Source of the DNA: Nannobrachium achirus
Lineage: Eukaryota; Chordata; Actinopteri; Myctophiformes; Myctophidae
Reading direction: 5' to 3'
Assembly: GCA_963921795.1 (NCBI GenBank)
Contig: OY997652.1
Coordinates: 55,549,838-55,613,837, forward strand
Length of the DNA stretch: 64,000 nt
Below, piece by piece: positions 12,331 to 24,921 of this stretch (the stretch's first letter is position 1; each line of letters begins with the position of its first letter). Under the pieces are notes generated by a model, which was given only the letters and a program-made list of their open reading frames with translations, searched no databases and had not been told where the DNA came from. Position numbers and translations under genes: made by a program.

Positions 12331-12439
12331 GTGAAGACCTGTCAAATCAAATGGGACATTCTGCATAATGACTACTAGGCTACGGTACATTTTGATTACC
12401 CAAAACGTCATTGCTCCAGGAGGCCTACATTTTGAACAT

Positions 12440-12975
12440 GGTGTTTCATTCTTGCCTCTCATGCACAGAATGGACGGTTAAAGCAATTGTAGCTGCTTAC
12501 ACTTTTATTAACAATAAGTTTAACTCAGAACGTAGCACATAACACACAGGCTGTCAGCTCGAGGGAGCCCTGGTCAGCTCTGCTGCACTGGTGACTCACA
12601 CTGTAATCGGTCCGTGTGGAAACACGTACCCACATAACAATCCTATTGTTACATCCTTTTTCTTTTCTTTTGAAGTGTAGTCGCTTAATCAAAAAGTGCA
12701 TCAACATCACATAACAATTGTAGTGTAAATTCTTATTCCAAAATGCAATAATAAACTTCAAACTGAAAATATATTCTTCTCTGAGCAATCCAAAATACTT
12801 TAGCAAAATATCAAATAGAAATCTCAACAATATTACTCAAAGGCATATCACATAACTGAAATAGACTCAAGGGTCCAAAATCACATCCTTGGCAATATTC
12901 ATTCAACAAGTTCAACATTACACTTGGCAATATTCATTCAACAAGTTCAACATTACACTCAATAATCCCCCTTTC
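12440..12975 (-). repeat. Probable 3' LTR of the Gypsy element
   Basis: It follows the integrase end and a purine-rich tract (GAAAGGGGGA on the minus strand, 12966-12985), as a 3' LTR follows its polypurine tract. It contains an AATAAAAG signal near 12515 on the minus strand. A 37-bp tandem duplication occurs at 12885-12960. A matching 5' LTR was not found above 16640, so exact ends are uncertain. Confidence 0.5.
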
Positions 12976-13040
12976 TTTTTTTTTTCTCTTTTCTTTTTTT
13001 AACCCCCCCAAAGGCCATTTGTCACATTAGTGACCACATA

Positions 13041-13703
13041 TCAGTGCGCATAGTCCTGTAAGTACATTGGCTTAACCACCGGTCGGCCACATCTGGTAGT
13101 CACAGTCTGTTGTGCATCAGTCGTGACACTGTCAGTGGTCGTGAGTCTGTCAGTGGTCGTGATTCTGTCAGGGGTCGCAACTCTGTCAGGGGTCGTAACT
13201 CTGTCAGGGGTTGTGACAGTGTCTGGTGTTGTGTGAGTGTCAACAGTCACTGTACGGGCTGTCACACTGGGCACTGTGCCCTGATCCCGTCTCAGGTGCC
13301 GTCGATTCCTCCGTAGCACACCTCCATTGTCCAGCTGTACCGTGTAGGACCTGTGGTCAACAGGCTGCACCACAGTAGCCTTCCTCCAGGTTGTGTGTGG
13401 TTCAAAAGGCTGAACTCTAACACGGTCTCCCTGTTTGAGCATGTCCATGTCCTTAGCTGTCCTGTTGTAGTATTTGGCTTGTTTCTCCTGCCTGTCGATC
13501 TGCTGTTGTGTTGTATCTTTCACCTCAGGTTTTAGAAGACTGTCCCGCGTTGGCAGTAGGGTTCTGGTCCTCCTGCTCAGCAGTCTCTGCGCCGGGCTTG
13601 TATTCAGGCCTTGAGTAGGTGTGTTGCGATGATCCAACATAGCCAGATACGGGTCTTGTCCCGCTGCCTTAGCTTTCAGCATCAGTCTTTTCGCCACTTT
13701 CAC
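13041..13703 (-). pseudogene. Ty3/Gypsy integrase C-terminal part
   Basis: The frame opens with the stretch around KAESAVKVAKRL, which is the usual neighbourhood of the third catalytic residue (Glu) of the DD35E integrase core, then passes through the YLAMLDHRNTP and SPAQRLLSRR segments typical of Ty3/Gypsy integrases and a C-terminal WRKATVVQ... RRNRRHLRR domain. The last 60 residues are a Thr/Pro/Asp-rich run made by a 24-bp minisatellite (13125-13225). The upstream zinc-binding domain and the first two catalytic Asp are missing: the frame abuts the RNase H frame at a deletion junction near 13710. Not functional as an integrase. Confidence 0.85.
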
Positions 13704-15550
13704 AGCAGACTCGGCCTTTGTAGAGAGTATGGGATGACAGCTCTCTCCCCTCTGAAGATGATGCCATCCTGTACACTCAGTTCATCCTGGAATGAGTAGT
13801 ATTGCATAATATCCATCGGTGTGTCTTTCTTGTGTTTAGGCCATCCCTTCTGAATGGTGTTAATCAGTGTCTGTAGCATTTTGTCAGTTTGTGTAGCAGA
13901 GCGGATTGTGCTCAGTCTCTCTTCGGAGATAGGTAAGTACGACACCATGTTGACTGTCTCAATCTCAGCCTCCACTGTTCCAGTAGTTGAGCACTCTGGT
14001 AGGTATGCTCTGCTCAGTGTATCTGCAAGTAACATGTCACGACCTGGGACATAAATCACATCAAAATCATATCTCTGAAGCCTGAGCAGCATACGTTGCA
14101 GTCTCTTTGGTGCACTTAACAGTGGCTTCTTGACAATGTTCTCTAAAGGCTTATGGTCGCTCTGTACAGTCACTCTCCGGCCATAAGTGTATTGATGGAA
14201 TTTCTCCATGCCATAGACAATAGCTAAACATTCTTTTTCAATTTGGGCATAGCCCCTTTCAGTTGGTGTCAGTGCTCTGCTCCCGAATGCTACAGGTTTA
14301 CCTTCTTGTGTCAGTGCTGCTCCTAGCCCTGTTTCTGAAGCATCACACTGCAAAGTCAGTTCCTCTTTTGGATCATAGTACTTCGGTACTGGTGCTTTGG
14401 CTATATTGTCCTTAAGCCTGCTGAATGCTCCGTCGTGCATTTCTGTCCATTCCCACATATTTTCCTTGTGTGTGAGCTGTCTCAGTATCTCACAGTCATC
14501 TGACAGGTGTTTGTAGAATTTAGAGAGATAATTCACCATGCCCATCAGTCTCTGTACACCCTTAACATCAGTTGGTTTCGGCATGTCTCTCACTGCTCTG
14601 ACCTTCTCAGGGTCAATTCTCAGTCCATCTGCTGTCAGCAGGTGTCCGATGTATGGCACTTCCTGCTGCCTCAACTTGAACTTTTCAGCATTCAGTTTGA
14701 TGTTCTTTTCTCTGCATCTGCTTAGAAACTGTCTCAATTTCACATCATGGTCCTTGTAGGCCATCTCTTGTGTATCACCTTCTCCTGTGATCAACACGTC
14801 ATCAGCGATGAGGTAGATGCCTGGCAGACCCTCCAGCGCTTGAGTCAGCATCCGCTGGAAAATCTCAGGTGCTGGGCTGATTCCCATCGGCATCTTGAGC
14901 CACCTAAATCTGCCAAACGGTGTAGCAAATGTAGTTAGATAGCTCGACTCCTCCTCTAGTTTCACATGCCAAAATCCATGTTTGACATCACAGACTGTGA
15001 AGACCTTCGCTCTAGACAGGTCTGGGAGGATGTCATCAATTGTAGGGAGTGGGAAGTGGCTCCGCCTCAGAGCCTTGTTCAGTGGTCTAGGATCGATGCA
15101 TATTCGTGGCTTGCCATTTGGTTTCTGCACTGTGACAAGGCTACTTATCCAGTTTGTGCTTTTCTCCACAGGTGCGATGATCTCTCTCCTTTGTAGATCT
15201 TGCAGCTCTAACTTGAGAAGAGTCATCATGGCAACCGGGACTCGTCGTTTGGGGAGTTTCACTGGCTCCACCCTCTCGTCGATCTCTATCCTGTACTCTC
15301 CTTCCAGGCAGCCATCACCTGTGAACACATCACTGTACTCTTTCTTTATTTGTTGCATATCTAGACCACTCTGAGCTGGTTTCTCCTCAGTTACAATACT
15401 GTCAATAGCTTGTATGTTCTCATACTGTACTTTAATGAGTTTCATTGCTTCGCTTGCCTTTTTTCCCAACAGTGGCAGTCTACAGTCCTCATTCACCACC
15501 TCAAACTCCAGGCGGTACTGCTTTTGGTTCCTCGGATTTCTCACCTTCAC
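13700..15550 (-). pseudogene. Ty3/Gypsy reverse transcriptase-RNase H
   Basis: 616 codons are open. Residues about 100-305 form the reverse transcriptase: the first catalytic Asp lies in FTVCDVKHGF (about residue 188), and the active-site pair is IADDVL (about 250-251), where Ile replaces the common Tyr, a variant I recall in K02A2.6-type Gypsy elements. RNase H follows with QCDAS (Asp 403), IEKECL and QSDHKP (Asp 465). The frame ends just before the expected integrase zinc-binding domain because of a deletion. Its 5' end overlaps the gag-protease frame in a different phase (15501-15550). Antisense frames over this region are shadows. Confidence 0.92.
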
Positions 15551-16628
15551 CTTGCACTTTCCAAGTGGATGCAGTGGTCTTGTTGTACATTACCAGCACT
15601 GTCTTTGTACTCTCCAGCTGAGTGTCAGGACTCAAAAGGTTTACAGGAATGACATTACAGCTAGCTCCACAGTCTATCTGAAATTTCACCAGCTCCTTGC
15701 CGATGAGCATCCCTGCGAAAAGCTGGCTGTTCTTTGTCTTGTCCTCACTGGCCTCTTTACCGGTCACTGTGAGTATCTCTGCAGTAGTGACACTCATGAT
15801 GTCCTCATACTCCTCACCGTCCTCTTCAGTCACTTGGTGTACTTGTTTTCCTTTGTCCTTATCCCGTTTTGTTTTACATTTGACAGCAAAGTGATTTTCT
15901 TTCCCACACTTTTTACAGCGTTTTCCAAAGGCTGGACACTTGTTCTTGTCCCTTTCATGTGTACCTCCACAGAATTTGCATAACACTGTGTTTGTGTTTT
16001 TATCCTGCCTTGCTGTCTGTTTCATCATGTGCACTTCTTCCACTGTATGTGCTCCTGCAAGGGTTCTAGTATTTTCACGTGACAGTTCTGTAGCTCTGCA
16101 CAACTGTAGGCACTTATCTAATGTCAGGTTGTCCTCCCTGAGCAATCTCTCCTTCAGTCCAGAATCAATAATGCCACATACTATTCTATCACGTATGAGT
16201 GAGTCTCTTATTTGTCCAAAGTTGCATGTGCTAGACAACATTCTCAGATCAGTGACATATGTATCAATGTTTTCATCCTGTCCCTGATTTCTCATGAAAA
16301 AACGGTATCTCTCCACTGTTTCATTTACCTTGGGTTTGCAATGTCCATCAAATCTCTCAATCATGTCTTTTACAGTCCTCCTGGCTGCAGTCACATCACT
16401 CATCAGAGTTTCACAGAGTTCTCTCCCTTTCTCTCCAATCAGATAGTAGAACAATTTCACCTTCATGGTTTCTTCTGCATCTGGCAAAGAAAGGTCCAAG
16501 AAAAGTGTAAACTCCTCCTTCCATGATTTCCATGACTTCGCAAGATTGCCAGAGTCCAAACATAACGTTGATGGTGGTTTCAGTCCATCCATTGTCGACT
16601 GACGTGACGAGCGTCTCCTCCAGCACAC
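15501..16628 (-). pseudogene. Ty3/Gypsy gag and protease
   Basis: 375 codons. The likelier start is Met 13 (16592). A capsid-like helical region is followed by zinc knuckles: CKFC...C at about 217-231 and CKKCGKENHFAVKC (CX2CX4HX4C, 238-251), then an aspartic-protease motif FQIDCGAS (about 317-323). The carboxy end reads into a non-homologous tail; the look of the next frame upstream of the RT suggests a single-base frame change around 15560-15590. That could be a programmed shift or a mutation; together with the integrase deletion, mutation is more likely. Upstream, 16640-16760 should hold the leader but no 5' LTR is visible. Confidence 0.88.
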
Positions 16629-16639
16629 TGCTTGTTAAT

Positions 16640-17084
16640 TAGCAACAGGCTAGCTGGTTAGCTGCACAGCAAAGGGGTAAAAAACGAGCACCCAGCTCAA
16701 TATTGAAACTTCATCGCCCCTGGATACAGCTGTCTTGTTGTGAAAGGACCTCATTGTAAAGTAGTTTGCCGTGTCTACCAAATTCATGCACTTTGAACAT
16801 GATTGGTATGTGTCAAGTTTAAATTAAATTGTACAATGTTCTTATTTAGTTTTCAGTCAGTGAGAAAAGAAAGGTATTAGACTCTGGGACTTCAAGGTCT
16901 ATCTACTTTAGTTAAGGTTTTAGTTGATCCCCATCATAAAATTGCCTATTTTTTTTAGTATTGTGTAGATAAATTATGTGTGAACACAGTATCAGATGTT
17001 TCCAATCTGACCGCGAACTTCACAATAAGAAAACGTAATATATAATTTCACTACTTATTATTAAAAACCTGGCAACACCATACC
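16640..17084. other. No gene seen
   Basis: AT-rich DNA. 16835-16885 (TTATTTAGTTTTCAGTCAGTG) also occurs at 49688-49735, so part is a dispersed repeat. Confidence 0.5.
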
Positions 17085-17275
17085 TGGCAACCGAAGTATA
17101 AGCCAATCAAAGCTTGTGTTCCTTATACGGCTCAGCTGTTTCGGCCAATCGCGTTCCTTGATGGAAGAAGCAGGAAGTACCGTTCTGAGCTCTATGGTGG
17201 TAAACAACAGCAGGATGCTATGATCATATGAGCGTCTTGCGACACAGCGACAGCTCCTGCGAAGGTAATATTTGT
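17085..17275 (+). promoter_or_regulatory. Possible promoter and first non-coding exon
   Basis: Two CCAAT boxes (AGCCAATCAAAG near 17100, GGCCAATCGCG near 17146) precede a GC-richer stretch that ends at a good splice donor (GCGAAG|GTAATA, about 17265). No protein-coding frame follows, so any transcript would be non-coding or have a distant coding exon. Weak call; the CCAAT pair and donor are what is seen. Confidence 0.35.
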
Positions 17276-17639
17276 CACGATGATAATTGTTTGATTATTT
17301 ATGAAGCACTAATATTAGATCATTATAACGTTCTTGAAATCATAGACATGGCTGTTTTGTAGATGCACATTTAGCGTGAATATTTACAGCTGCAAATAGA
17401 GTTGATATCTCATTAATGTTTTCTGATTATCAAATCACATCTCGTATCATTTCTGTTCATATCGCTGCAGTCACTGTGCCAAGGTGCTTGTTTGTTTGTA
17501 ACGGTTCGCGATTTTGTTCATTTTCTCTTGAAAAGATCTAAGCTTATGTCCAGGCTTCTGCTGGAAAGTTGTTGACCAGAAGCTAATAATATAGCGATTA
17601 GCGAATTAACAACAGCTGCAAGTTCTTAAAATAAAATTA

Positions 17640-18940
17640 ACCAGTGACCAATCAATATGCACCCCTGTAGAGAGCTGCCGCTATGATTGGCCCAGCTAAA
17701 TATTAGTTTATTGATTCCAAATGGCCACAGCCAGATCGACTCGATCACTTTCATTTCATCCATCAAAACTGCACTCGATCCAGTCACGGTCTGTGCATGA
17801 TGCATCCGATACCTTAGGCCTACTGTAAGTTTAATTAGGTGTTTTTGGGTTACAGTTGGTTATGTATCATGTGCTCTAAGTCTTTCTTTAATGTTTAATG
17901 CTTGATTACCAGTTAATGTAAACTGGGCTGGTATAGTCAAGTTTGTTCGGTTGATGTCTTGATGTTGTCTGCGTTTAGCTTAGTTCCTTGTGTGGAGGTT
18001 AGTTGGCCTATATGTTGCTGTTTATTTCTAGTTTAACTGTTTATGTCAACAAGGCTCATATTTCGTTTTTTTTAAACGGTGTAATCTCCATGTGTCTGTG
18101 CACAACTGCGCAGTGCGCACATTCACTATACGCCTGAAGTTAATTAGCTTGTGAATTTAGTTTATTTCATAATTCTGTTCCTGCGTCCATATATGATGGT
18201 TATGACCTTATTGATTATCTGCTACCTTAGCTTTTCATACCAAGATATTCTAACAGACGAAAACTACACAATTATTGAAAATAGAATATAAACCACACCA
18301 GATGCAAATAATTAAAAATGTCTGCCTATGCTATTAAGCAGTGACCAATCAATTTGCCCCTCTTTACAGATGGCATGATGATTTACTACACATAGTTTTA
18401 TTGATTTATGATTTCTGTCACGTCTCTTTTGTCATGGTGAAACTTGAGTGCCCAACTCCTTGAAGTGCAGTGTTCAGGATTAGACCTGTCCTTTCCATAC
18501 AGGTTAGTATCTTACTATGCATTTCTTGTTTAGCTGTTCATGTGCTCATATATTTCTTTTATATGTATTTTTTTCCTCCCCACTATGCCCCAAGTTAATT
18601 TGCTTATGCATCCTGCTGCCATGTTAAGCTGGCTATGACCTTATATTGTCTGCTACCTTTAGCTTTTCATACCAAGAACTTGTAAACAGACATTCTGTTT
18701 TCACAATTAGTGAAAACAGAATGTACACCACACCAGATGCAAATAATTTAAAATGTATCTGAATGCTAGATACTATTAAACTGTGACCAATCACTCTTTA
18801 CAGTTAGCTTGCTATGGCTGACAACTACACATTGTTTTATTGACTGCCATCTGTATATTTCATTTCTGTTCAGAACTCTAGTTGCTGAGCATCCTGATCA
18901 CAGTGGGCTCAAAACAGCAGTGCTTCAAAGATGGGTAAGA
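17640..18940 (+). repeat. Tandem units carrying fragments of the neighbouring nuclease gene
   Basis: Units start with a GTGACCAATCA box (17643, 18342, 18783) and share GCTATGACCTTAT, AGCTTTTCATACCAAG and ACCACACCAGATGCAAATAAT. Units 2 and 3 are clear duplicates about 440 bp apart. Each unit ends with an exon-like stretch and a donor-like GT (17826, 18503, 18934). The stretch at 18431-18502 is homologous to coding DNA at 19501-19606 (identical AGTGTTCAGGATTAGAC), in the same orientation, so on the plus strand it is antisense to the nuclease gene. 18880-18935 is a more diverged copy of the same region. Confidence 0.6.
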
Positions 18941-19058
18941 AGGAAAGTCACAGCAGGTTAGGTTAGCAGACACAAATTTTAGTGAATTAACACAAGACAA
19001 AATGACATTGGACCAGGCTCACTTCATGCAAAATTTTGCTAATATAATTTCTCACATT

Positions 19059-21550
19059 TTATGTTTCATTTCCATCTGCAATATTGGAGCATTCAACACA
19101 TTTGCACATGTCTGTGCATGGCAGCTGGTTTTGCCTACATGTGCATCTTCCCTGCACACAATGTGTTGCTTTGCATTGGCAGTGCACTAGCTCCAAGAGG
19201 CTTTTGGGTGCTGGAGGAAGTGACATCCAGTTAATTGCAAAGGAGTCTCCCTCAATCCTCCATCCATGCTGAATTGGTGGAGGGATGTCTGGCTGGCTTT
19301 CCAAGCTTCTCTTGTATATAGCAGCCTGGTAATTTGCCCGCTGAATGTGGAGATAGAGGGAGTCCTTGTTGGGTGGAAGGCTTCTCTCAGAACATTTTCC
19401 GCTTCTGAACATTTGCCACCTTGCCGTGTTCACATCTTTGAGACCGTGGCAATCATATAGCTCGCAGGTGAATCCCTCAACTGCCTCATACAATTCTTGT
19501 GTCATGCTGAAACTCGTGCCCAGCTGCTTGAACGTAGTACAGTGTTCAGGATTAGACAATAGTGCCTTGAAAGCCTTTGTCTTTCCGATTCCATACAGGG
19601 AACTCACACTATCACAGCCAGTGAAGCAGTGGAGACCGATCATGGCATCACAGATGTCTGCTCCCAGGTGGTTGTGGACCTGTTGGACATTCACTGTTCG
19701 TGTGCGCACTCCTCTCCCGGTATGAAAGTAAAGGAGGGCCCCAACCTCTTGGTAAAAGGCAAGGGCCAAAACAAACACATCAGTGTCAGGGCTTGAGATG
19801 ACAATATGTTTACTGTAATTGGCAGCGTGTGCACAGTGTAGCATAAGTCTAGTGTCTGCCTCTTCCTGTATTGTGAACAGTGCCGGCATTGGTGACACCT
19901 CCAGATCACCTGTAGTTTGATCTTTTCGCAGAGCATGGCACTCTCCTCCATGTCCAACAATTAAAGTGAGGTCCTGGATCTGATCCCTGGCAGACTTGCA
20001 CCATCTCTCAAAAAAGAATTGCAGGAGATTTTCTTTGTTTTCACCACATGCCAAGAACTTTGGCCATTGTTTTGGAGTCCTCTGGTCTTCTGAGTAGATT
20101 TTAGTAACCAGAGCTCCCTTAACAGCACGTCGAGCTCGTTCAGCATTCTTGATGCAAATTTTTTGGTATGTGTCTGGTACAAAATGGATGACCTTTGACT
20201 TTCTTATTTTAGCTGTATTAATAATTGACCTCAAAGCACTGTCTGCAAACATTCCAAATGTTGGTTGTGGCTTTAGGACTTGCACAAGTGCCATTGCATC
20301 CCATACCCATGTTGAGCCCTCAGGAATGTTCTCCATTGTCGCTGGTGGGTTGACCGCTGCTTCCAGACAGTGCATCAGCTTTGCTTTATCTGTTTTCATG
20401 AGGGAGCCATCGAAATGAGCCAGTGATGCAGGTAAGTGCCCCAAACTGTGTACAAGCATTTCACTTAAATCTATTTTTCTCACAGTTCCAACTACAATTA
20501 GTCTGGCAAATAGATCACAATCGGCTCTTAGGGTTACCTCTCTGCTTTTTGTTTTTGTTACAGATGAGGATGCTGTGTCTTTGAAGGTCTTGAGCTTCAT
20601 TTTTTTAATTGGGTCATAGAGTCCAACCTCATTGGTTTGTAGCCTCTTCTCACAGAAGTCTAACAAGGCTTTCTCACCCCTCTCTTTTGCCTCAAGCAGA
20701 TCTGCAGAAATTGCGTCTGATGCTACCTGGCCTGATGTGATATGATAAAGCACTTCCCTATCAATGGAAATATCAAATGGGTTTATCATGTTCTGAATAC
20801 TGGACATGATGTTCTTTATATCCATCTCATCACGTTCTGTTCTTGTATTATCCAGTTCAGCTCGTTGCCGTGCAGTGGTGGTTTGTCCAGCCATGTCTCT
20901 GCATTCCATAGTGATGGCAGCTCGCTCATGTTGTGTGAGGGTCCATCTATGAACTGCGCCTTTATTAAGTGTAAAGCCTGTTAGTCCACCTTTTGTCTTC
21001 GAGTCACGGTTTGCTGTCTGCTCAATCACTTGATCACATGCAGTGTTACTAAAAGCATATGTCTGTTGTCTCTGAGCAACAAAATCTCCTGATTGAAGCT
21101 GGTGGTGTATGTTCGGATGAGTGTCCTCTAAACAGCTCATCTCCATCCAGTATGCTGACAGGTATCGGGCATAGTTGATCCCATCATAGGCAAAGAACCA
21201 TGGCAAAATGGAACGGACACTTGAGAGATGGAGACTCCAGTTTGCCTCTCGTGTCCCTCTGATGAAGAGGAGAAGGTCCTCTACCATACTGATGTATGTG
21301 CTCCAAAAGTGAAACGTTTTGTTTGTGCTGTTGTCTTTGATAACATTTTCATACCCTCCCATAACCTTCAAGAATTTCTCCGACATTACCAGGTTGTCAA
21401 AATCTTCACCAGGGAAGGCTGTCTGCAGATCAGTGGCAATCTCCATAGCAGCTACACAGTCCTCTGCTGAAAGGATGTCAAGGTAAGCCTGCCATCTTAA
21501 TCTTTGAAGTGCCTCACACATTAACTTGTGGGTACGCATGCTTCTGCGGC
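19059..21550 (-). CDS. FEN/XPG-like nuclease with CXC domain, main 3' exon
   Basis: Open for 826 codons from a Met at 21539, but that Met is not the native start: homology to the same protein continues in 26196-26544 beyond an insertion. Features, numbered from that Met: WVWDAMALV (Asp 414) and HFVPDTY (Asp 456) followed by a basic, Glu-containing helix resemble the N-region of FEN1-type nucleases; EEADTR (559-564), SPDTDV (583-588) and TGCD (640-643) match the acidic residues of the I-region; GIGKTKAFKALL follows like the helix-turn-helix after the GSDY of FEN1. Residues 787-817 hold nine Cys in CXC (TSO1/tesmin-like) spacing. Proteins of this architecture are common uncharacterised genes in fish and cnidarian genomes and I suspect a mobile origin. 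All acidic motifs are retained. Family function is unknown; a structure-specific DNA nuclease guided by a CXC DNA-binding module is inference. Confidence 0.75.
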
Positions 21551-22035
21551 TTCAAATGCTATCAATCCATTCAAAGGGAATTTGTCATGTGTAATAAGAG
21601 CCTTGAATGGTGAGAGTAGCTGGCATACTGTCTACCCGGTAGGTGTTTGTCATTATTCTGTGGGTTGATAATGGCTTTTGCTATTTTATCCCAGCTACTG
21701 CTATTGAAAACGAAACTTAAGCTCAGTAGGTGTTTTGTCATCATTCTGTGGCCGAAAATGTCACGTTGTTTTAGCGCTGGTTCAAATCTGGGGAGGGGAG
21801 AAAAATTATAATAATGACATTATTTAAATGTACTTTTCTCCGTGGCAAATATATGATAAGGTTATATGAATATGGGCATTGTATGGCTCAACAGTTTAAA
21901 GTTTGTTACAGTTGCTATGGCAACCATAACAACGTGATTTCTTTTTGTTTATGTTTCTTTAAATTAATTCCCCTCCAATCCACAAAATGCAGCTTCTGGG
22001 TGATTCCCCCACGGGATAAATAAAGGAATCTATCT

Positions 22036-22069
<34 letters not shown>

Positions 22070-22155
22070 CAAGTTTATACACAGCTTTTTTTTTTTTTTG
22101 TAATCTTTTTCGAACTTGTTAGAGTCTGTTTAGACACTTCTCTTGATACACAAAG

Positions 22156-22243
22156 GACCATGGTAGTCTACTGGTTGAGATGCTTGACCTGCAATCCTTC
22201 TACTTTTCCGCAGGGCAGAGGTTCAATTCCCAGAAGGGGTTGT
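22156..22243 (+). repeat. tRNA-like sequence, left arm
   Basis: Box A-like TGGTAGTCTACTGGTTGAGA and box B-like GGTTCAATTCC are correctly spaced. The centre (TTGACCTGCAATCC) resembles an anticodon arm with GCA. Acceptor ends do not pair well, so this is a tRNA pseudogene or SINE-like head, not a working tRNA. Confidence 0.5.
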
Positions 22244-23007
22244 GAATGGAACATAATTATTAGAGCACATAGTTTCCACATTCGCTTTTTTTTGCTCAAA
22301 GGGGCTTTTCTAAATATATGTTATATAAATATTGGTCCATAATACGGTTTTATATAGGTTTTACACTAAACAACCACTCGGATATTCATGATTATTCTGT
22401 CCAAAGAAATCACAATTTACAATATTATCGCGATAATCCTATCCTAACATCCATTATCCTGGGGAGGAACATTAAACATGCTAATTTAATTGTTTTATTG
22501 GCTATATAGACTATTCTATATCATCCCTAGCCCATTGGTTCTCAAACTGGGGGTCTGGGGAACCCCAGGGGTCCTTCAGGGAGTTCCAGGGGATCCCCAG
22601 CTAAATGATAGTTAGGAACCAAATGGACCCTTATGGGTCTGTAACTCAGAGAGCTAGCCTACACTCTCCGAGTTCAATTAATATTGATTTTACAATAATA
22701 AATGGGGTCATAGAGATTAAATGGGGGGTCCGTAGCCTAATGGAAAAGCAAACTAGGGGTCCTTGAAATTAAAATGGTTGGGAAAATCGGCTGAAAAAAT
22801 CTTCTCTTATGGGGGTCCCCGGCATTACATTGACTCAGTTCCACAGATAGGCTACATGTTGTGAAAACAGCAGATCTACAAGCTTGCTTGCAAAGGCATT
22901 GCCATTTTTGAGACGCCATTTTATTATTCTGCTCCAGGATTCTGGCTACCCCCCCCAAATCACATGTGCGAAGTCCGAATATGCAGGTTTTATTTCGATG
23001 CACCATC

Positions 23008-23475
23008 GTCTGTACGACAACCAGAAGTGCCTCAAATAGCCACTTCCTGGTGTGTTTCAGGCAGTTCCCGGAAGTAACCCTGGAATTTTACCACTCCCCT
23101 AGTCTAATTTTGGGAAGCAGAGTCGAATGGTACCAGACTTATGTCTATACAACAACCGGAAGTGCCTCAAATAGACACTTCCTGGTGTGTTTCAGGCAGT
23201 TCCCGGAAGTAACCCTGGAATTTTACCACTCCCCTAGACTAATTTTGCGACGCAGAGTTGAATGGTACCAGACTTAGGTCTGTACGACAACAGGAAGTCC
23301 CTCAAATAGCCACTTCCTGGTGTGTTTCAGGCAGTTCCCGGAAGTAACCCTGGAATTTTACCACTTCCCTAGACTAATTTTGGGACGCAGAGTTGAATGG
23401 TACCAGTCTTATGTCTTTATAACAACCGGAAGTGCCTCAAATAGCCACTTCCTGGTGTGTTTCAGGCAGTTCCAG
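23008..23475. repeat. 135-bp minisatellite, 3.5 units
   Basis: Units begin at 23008, 23143, 23278 and 23413, each starting GTCTNTANNACAAC and containing CCACTTCCTGGTGTG. The period is exactly 135 bp, so one frame stays open across the first units; I do not regard it as a gene. Confidence 0.92.
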
Positions 23476-24921
23476 GTCAGTAGGTGTTCCGATATATTTT
23501 TTATCCAAAACTACACGTAATTTTAGCCCTAAGGTTGAAATTAGTAAGGCAAATATCCTATTGTGATTTTATAGTAATTAAAAGAATGCTAACCCTAGCG
23601 TCGCACAGCGAATGTCGCAACGAAACGAAACACATATCAAAGCGTGCGTCTCAATGCGCTCTAAAACATACTAAAAGATGAGCCCATGAAATGCATTGGT
23701 TCGTGAATAAAAGCCAACCCTAGTTAGCCTAGGGTTAGCCTTTTAGCCTTAATAACTCAGAGACGATAAGATATCAGAACTTCGTTTTGAGATATGTTGT
23801 AGTGCTTTCCGAGACGAACATTTTGATATCTCATATGTCCCTCTACGACATTCTTATCCCTGGGATCTCCAATTTCACAAGGGTCATAGAGTGTATACCC
23901 CTTAGAGCCCTTTGGCCAGCAAACCAAAGTTACCAATCAACTCACAGGAGTGTTTGTGTGCGAGGAGAGTTATATAGGCTTGTTCGTCTCTGCGATACGA
24001 ACACGCTGATGTGTCTATCATCTCTCTACGACATTCGTGTACGGAGTAAAACGTACCCCTAGTTGGAATTAGGGTTAGCCCCCTAGGGGTCGCTCAGAAA
24101 TGACACACACATCAATGCGTCCGTCTCGGTGAGCAGATCAAGAATCTGTTACCCTTTTGTCTCTACGACCCCTAGAACCCGAGCTAGCCCTTCTAGAAGT
24201 GTTAGAAACGGACCGAAATATTTTCAAACAACGGCACCAGCACCAACGGACTTGGCGTCAAAAAGTAAGTCGGAATAAGTGTCCTTTATCCGAAAAAATG
24301 TGTAATCGTGTTCATGGCGTGCAAATTTCGTGTCTTTTTCGCAATAGGAAAGGGTTAAAATTGTCGGAGATTCCCGAAACCCATTCCATTGGATCGGGCA
24401 TACTTCAAATATGAAAGGCGTGTCCTGCCTGAAACAGCCAGATTTTATTTGAATATTTTATTGATTTTAAGGCCAAAAGGCCCATTTTGGAGCCATAAGC
24501 GACCTTTTTCCTTGACCTTTAGAGTTAGGAGTGTCGTAGAGAGACAAGACCGGGTTCATTGGATTCAGCGTCAAAAAGCGTGTCAGAATAAGTGTCTTTT
24601 ATCTGGGAAAATGTTTAATTCAGCTTACGCAGTTGAAATAGGGTATTTTTTTATACCCCGAAATCGTGATTTGACCCCTTCGATCTTAAAAAAGCAAATG
24701 AAACTCTAGGTCAGGATTTGAGGGGGGGCCTTCTGCAATGAGACCCTATGTGGAAGCTGGTTCAAATCTGGTGCTGTTGCATTGTTTGAAGGAAGCCAAA
24801 CCAAAATAGGTTTTAATCTTATGTACCTGTACAGTAGTACATCAGTGGTTCTCAAACCATTTCATGTCAAGAACCCCCAAATTGACACTTATTGGCCCGT
24901 CGTCCCTCATTTGAAAAGATA
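23476..24921. other. Centre of the inverted repeat, no gene
   Basis: Includes a direct repeat pair (GCGTCAAAAAG...AATAAGTGTC near 24256 and 24566) and several CTCTACGAC motifs. No transposase or other coding frame is recognisable. Confidence 0.5.

Noticed and set aside
17640-18940. Guide-array idea: repeated units each with a different short insert
   Set aside because: Two of the inserts seem to be diverged copies of the same coding region and the third shows no target in the window; partial tandem duplication explains it more simply. The antisense aspect is kept as a finding.
22966-23520. Open frame of 45-residue tandem repeats
   Set aside because: A product of the 135-bp minisatellite period being divisible by three; broken in the third unit and no protein similarity.
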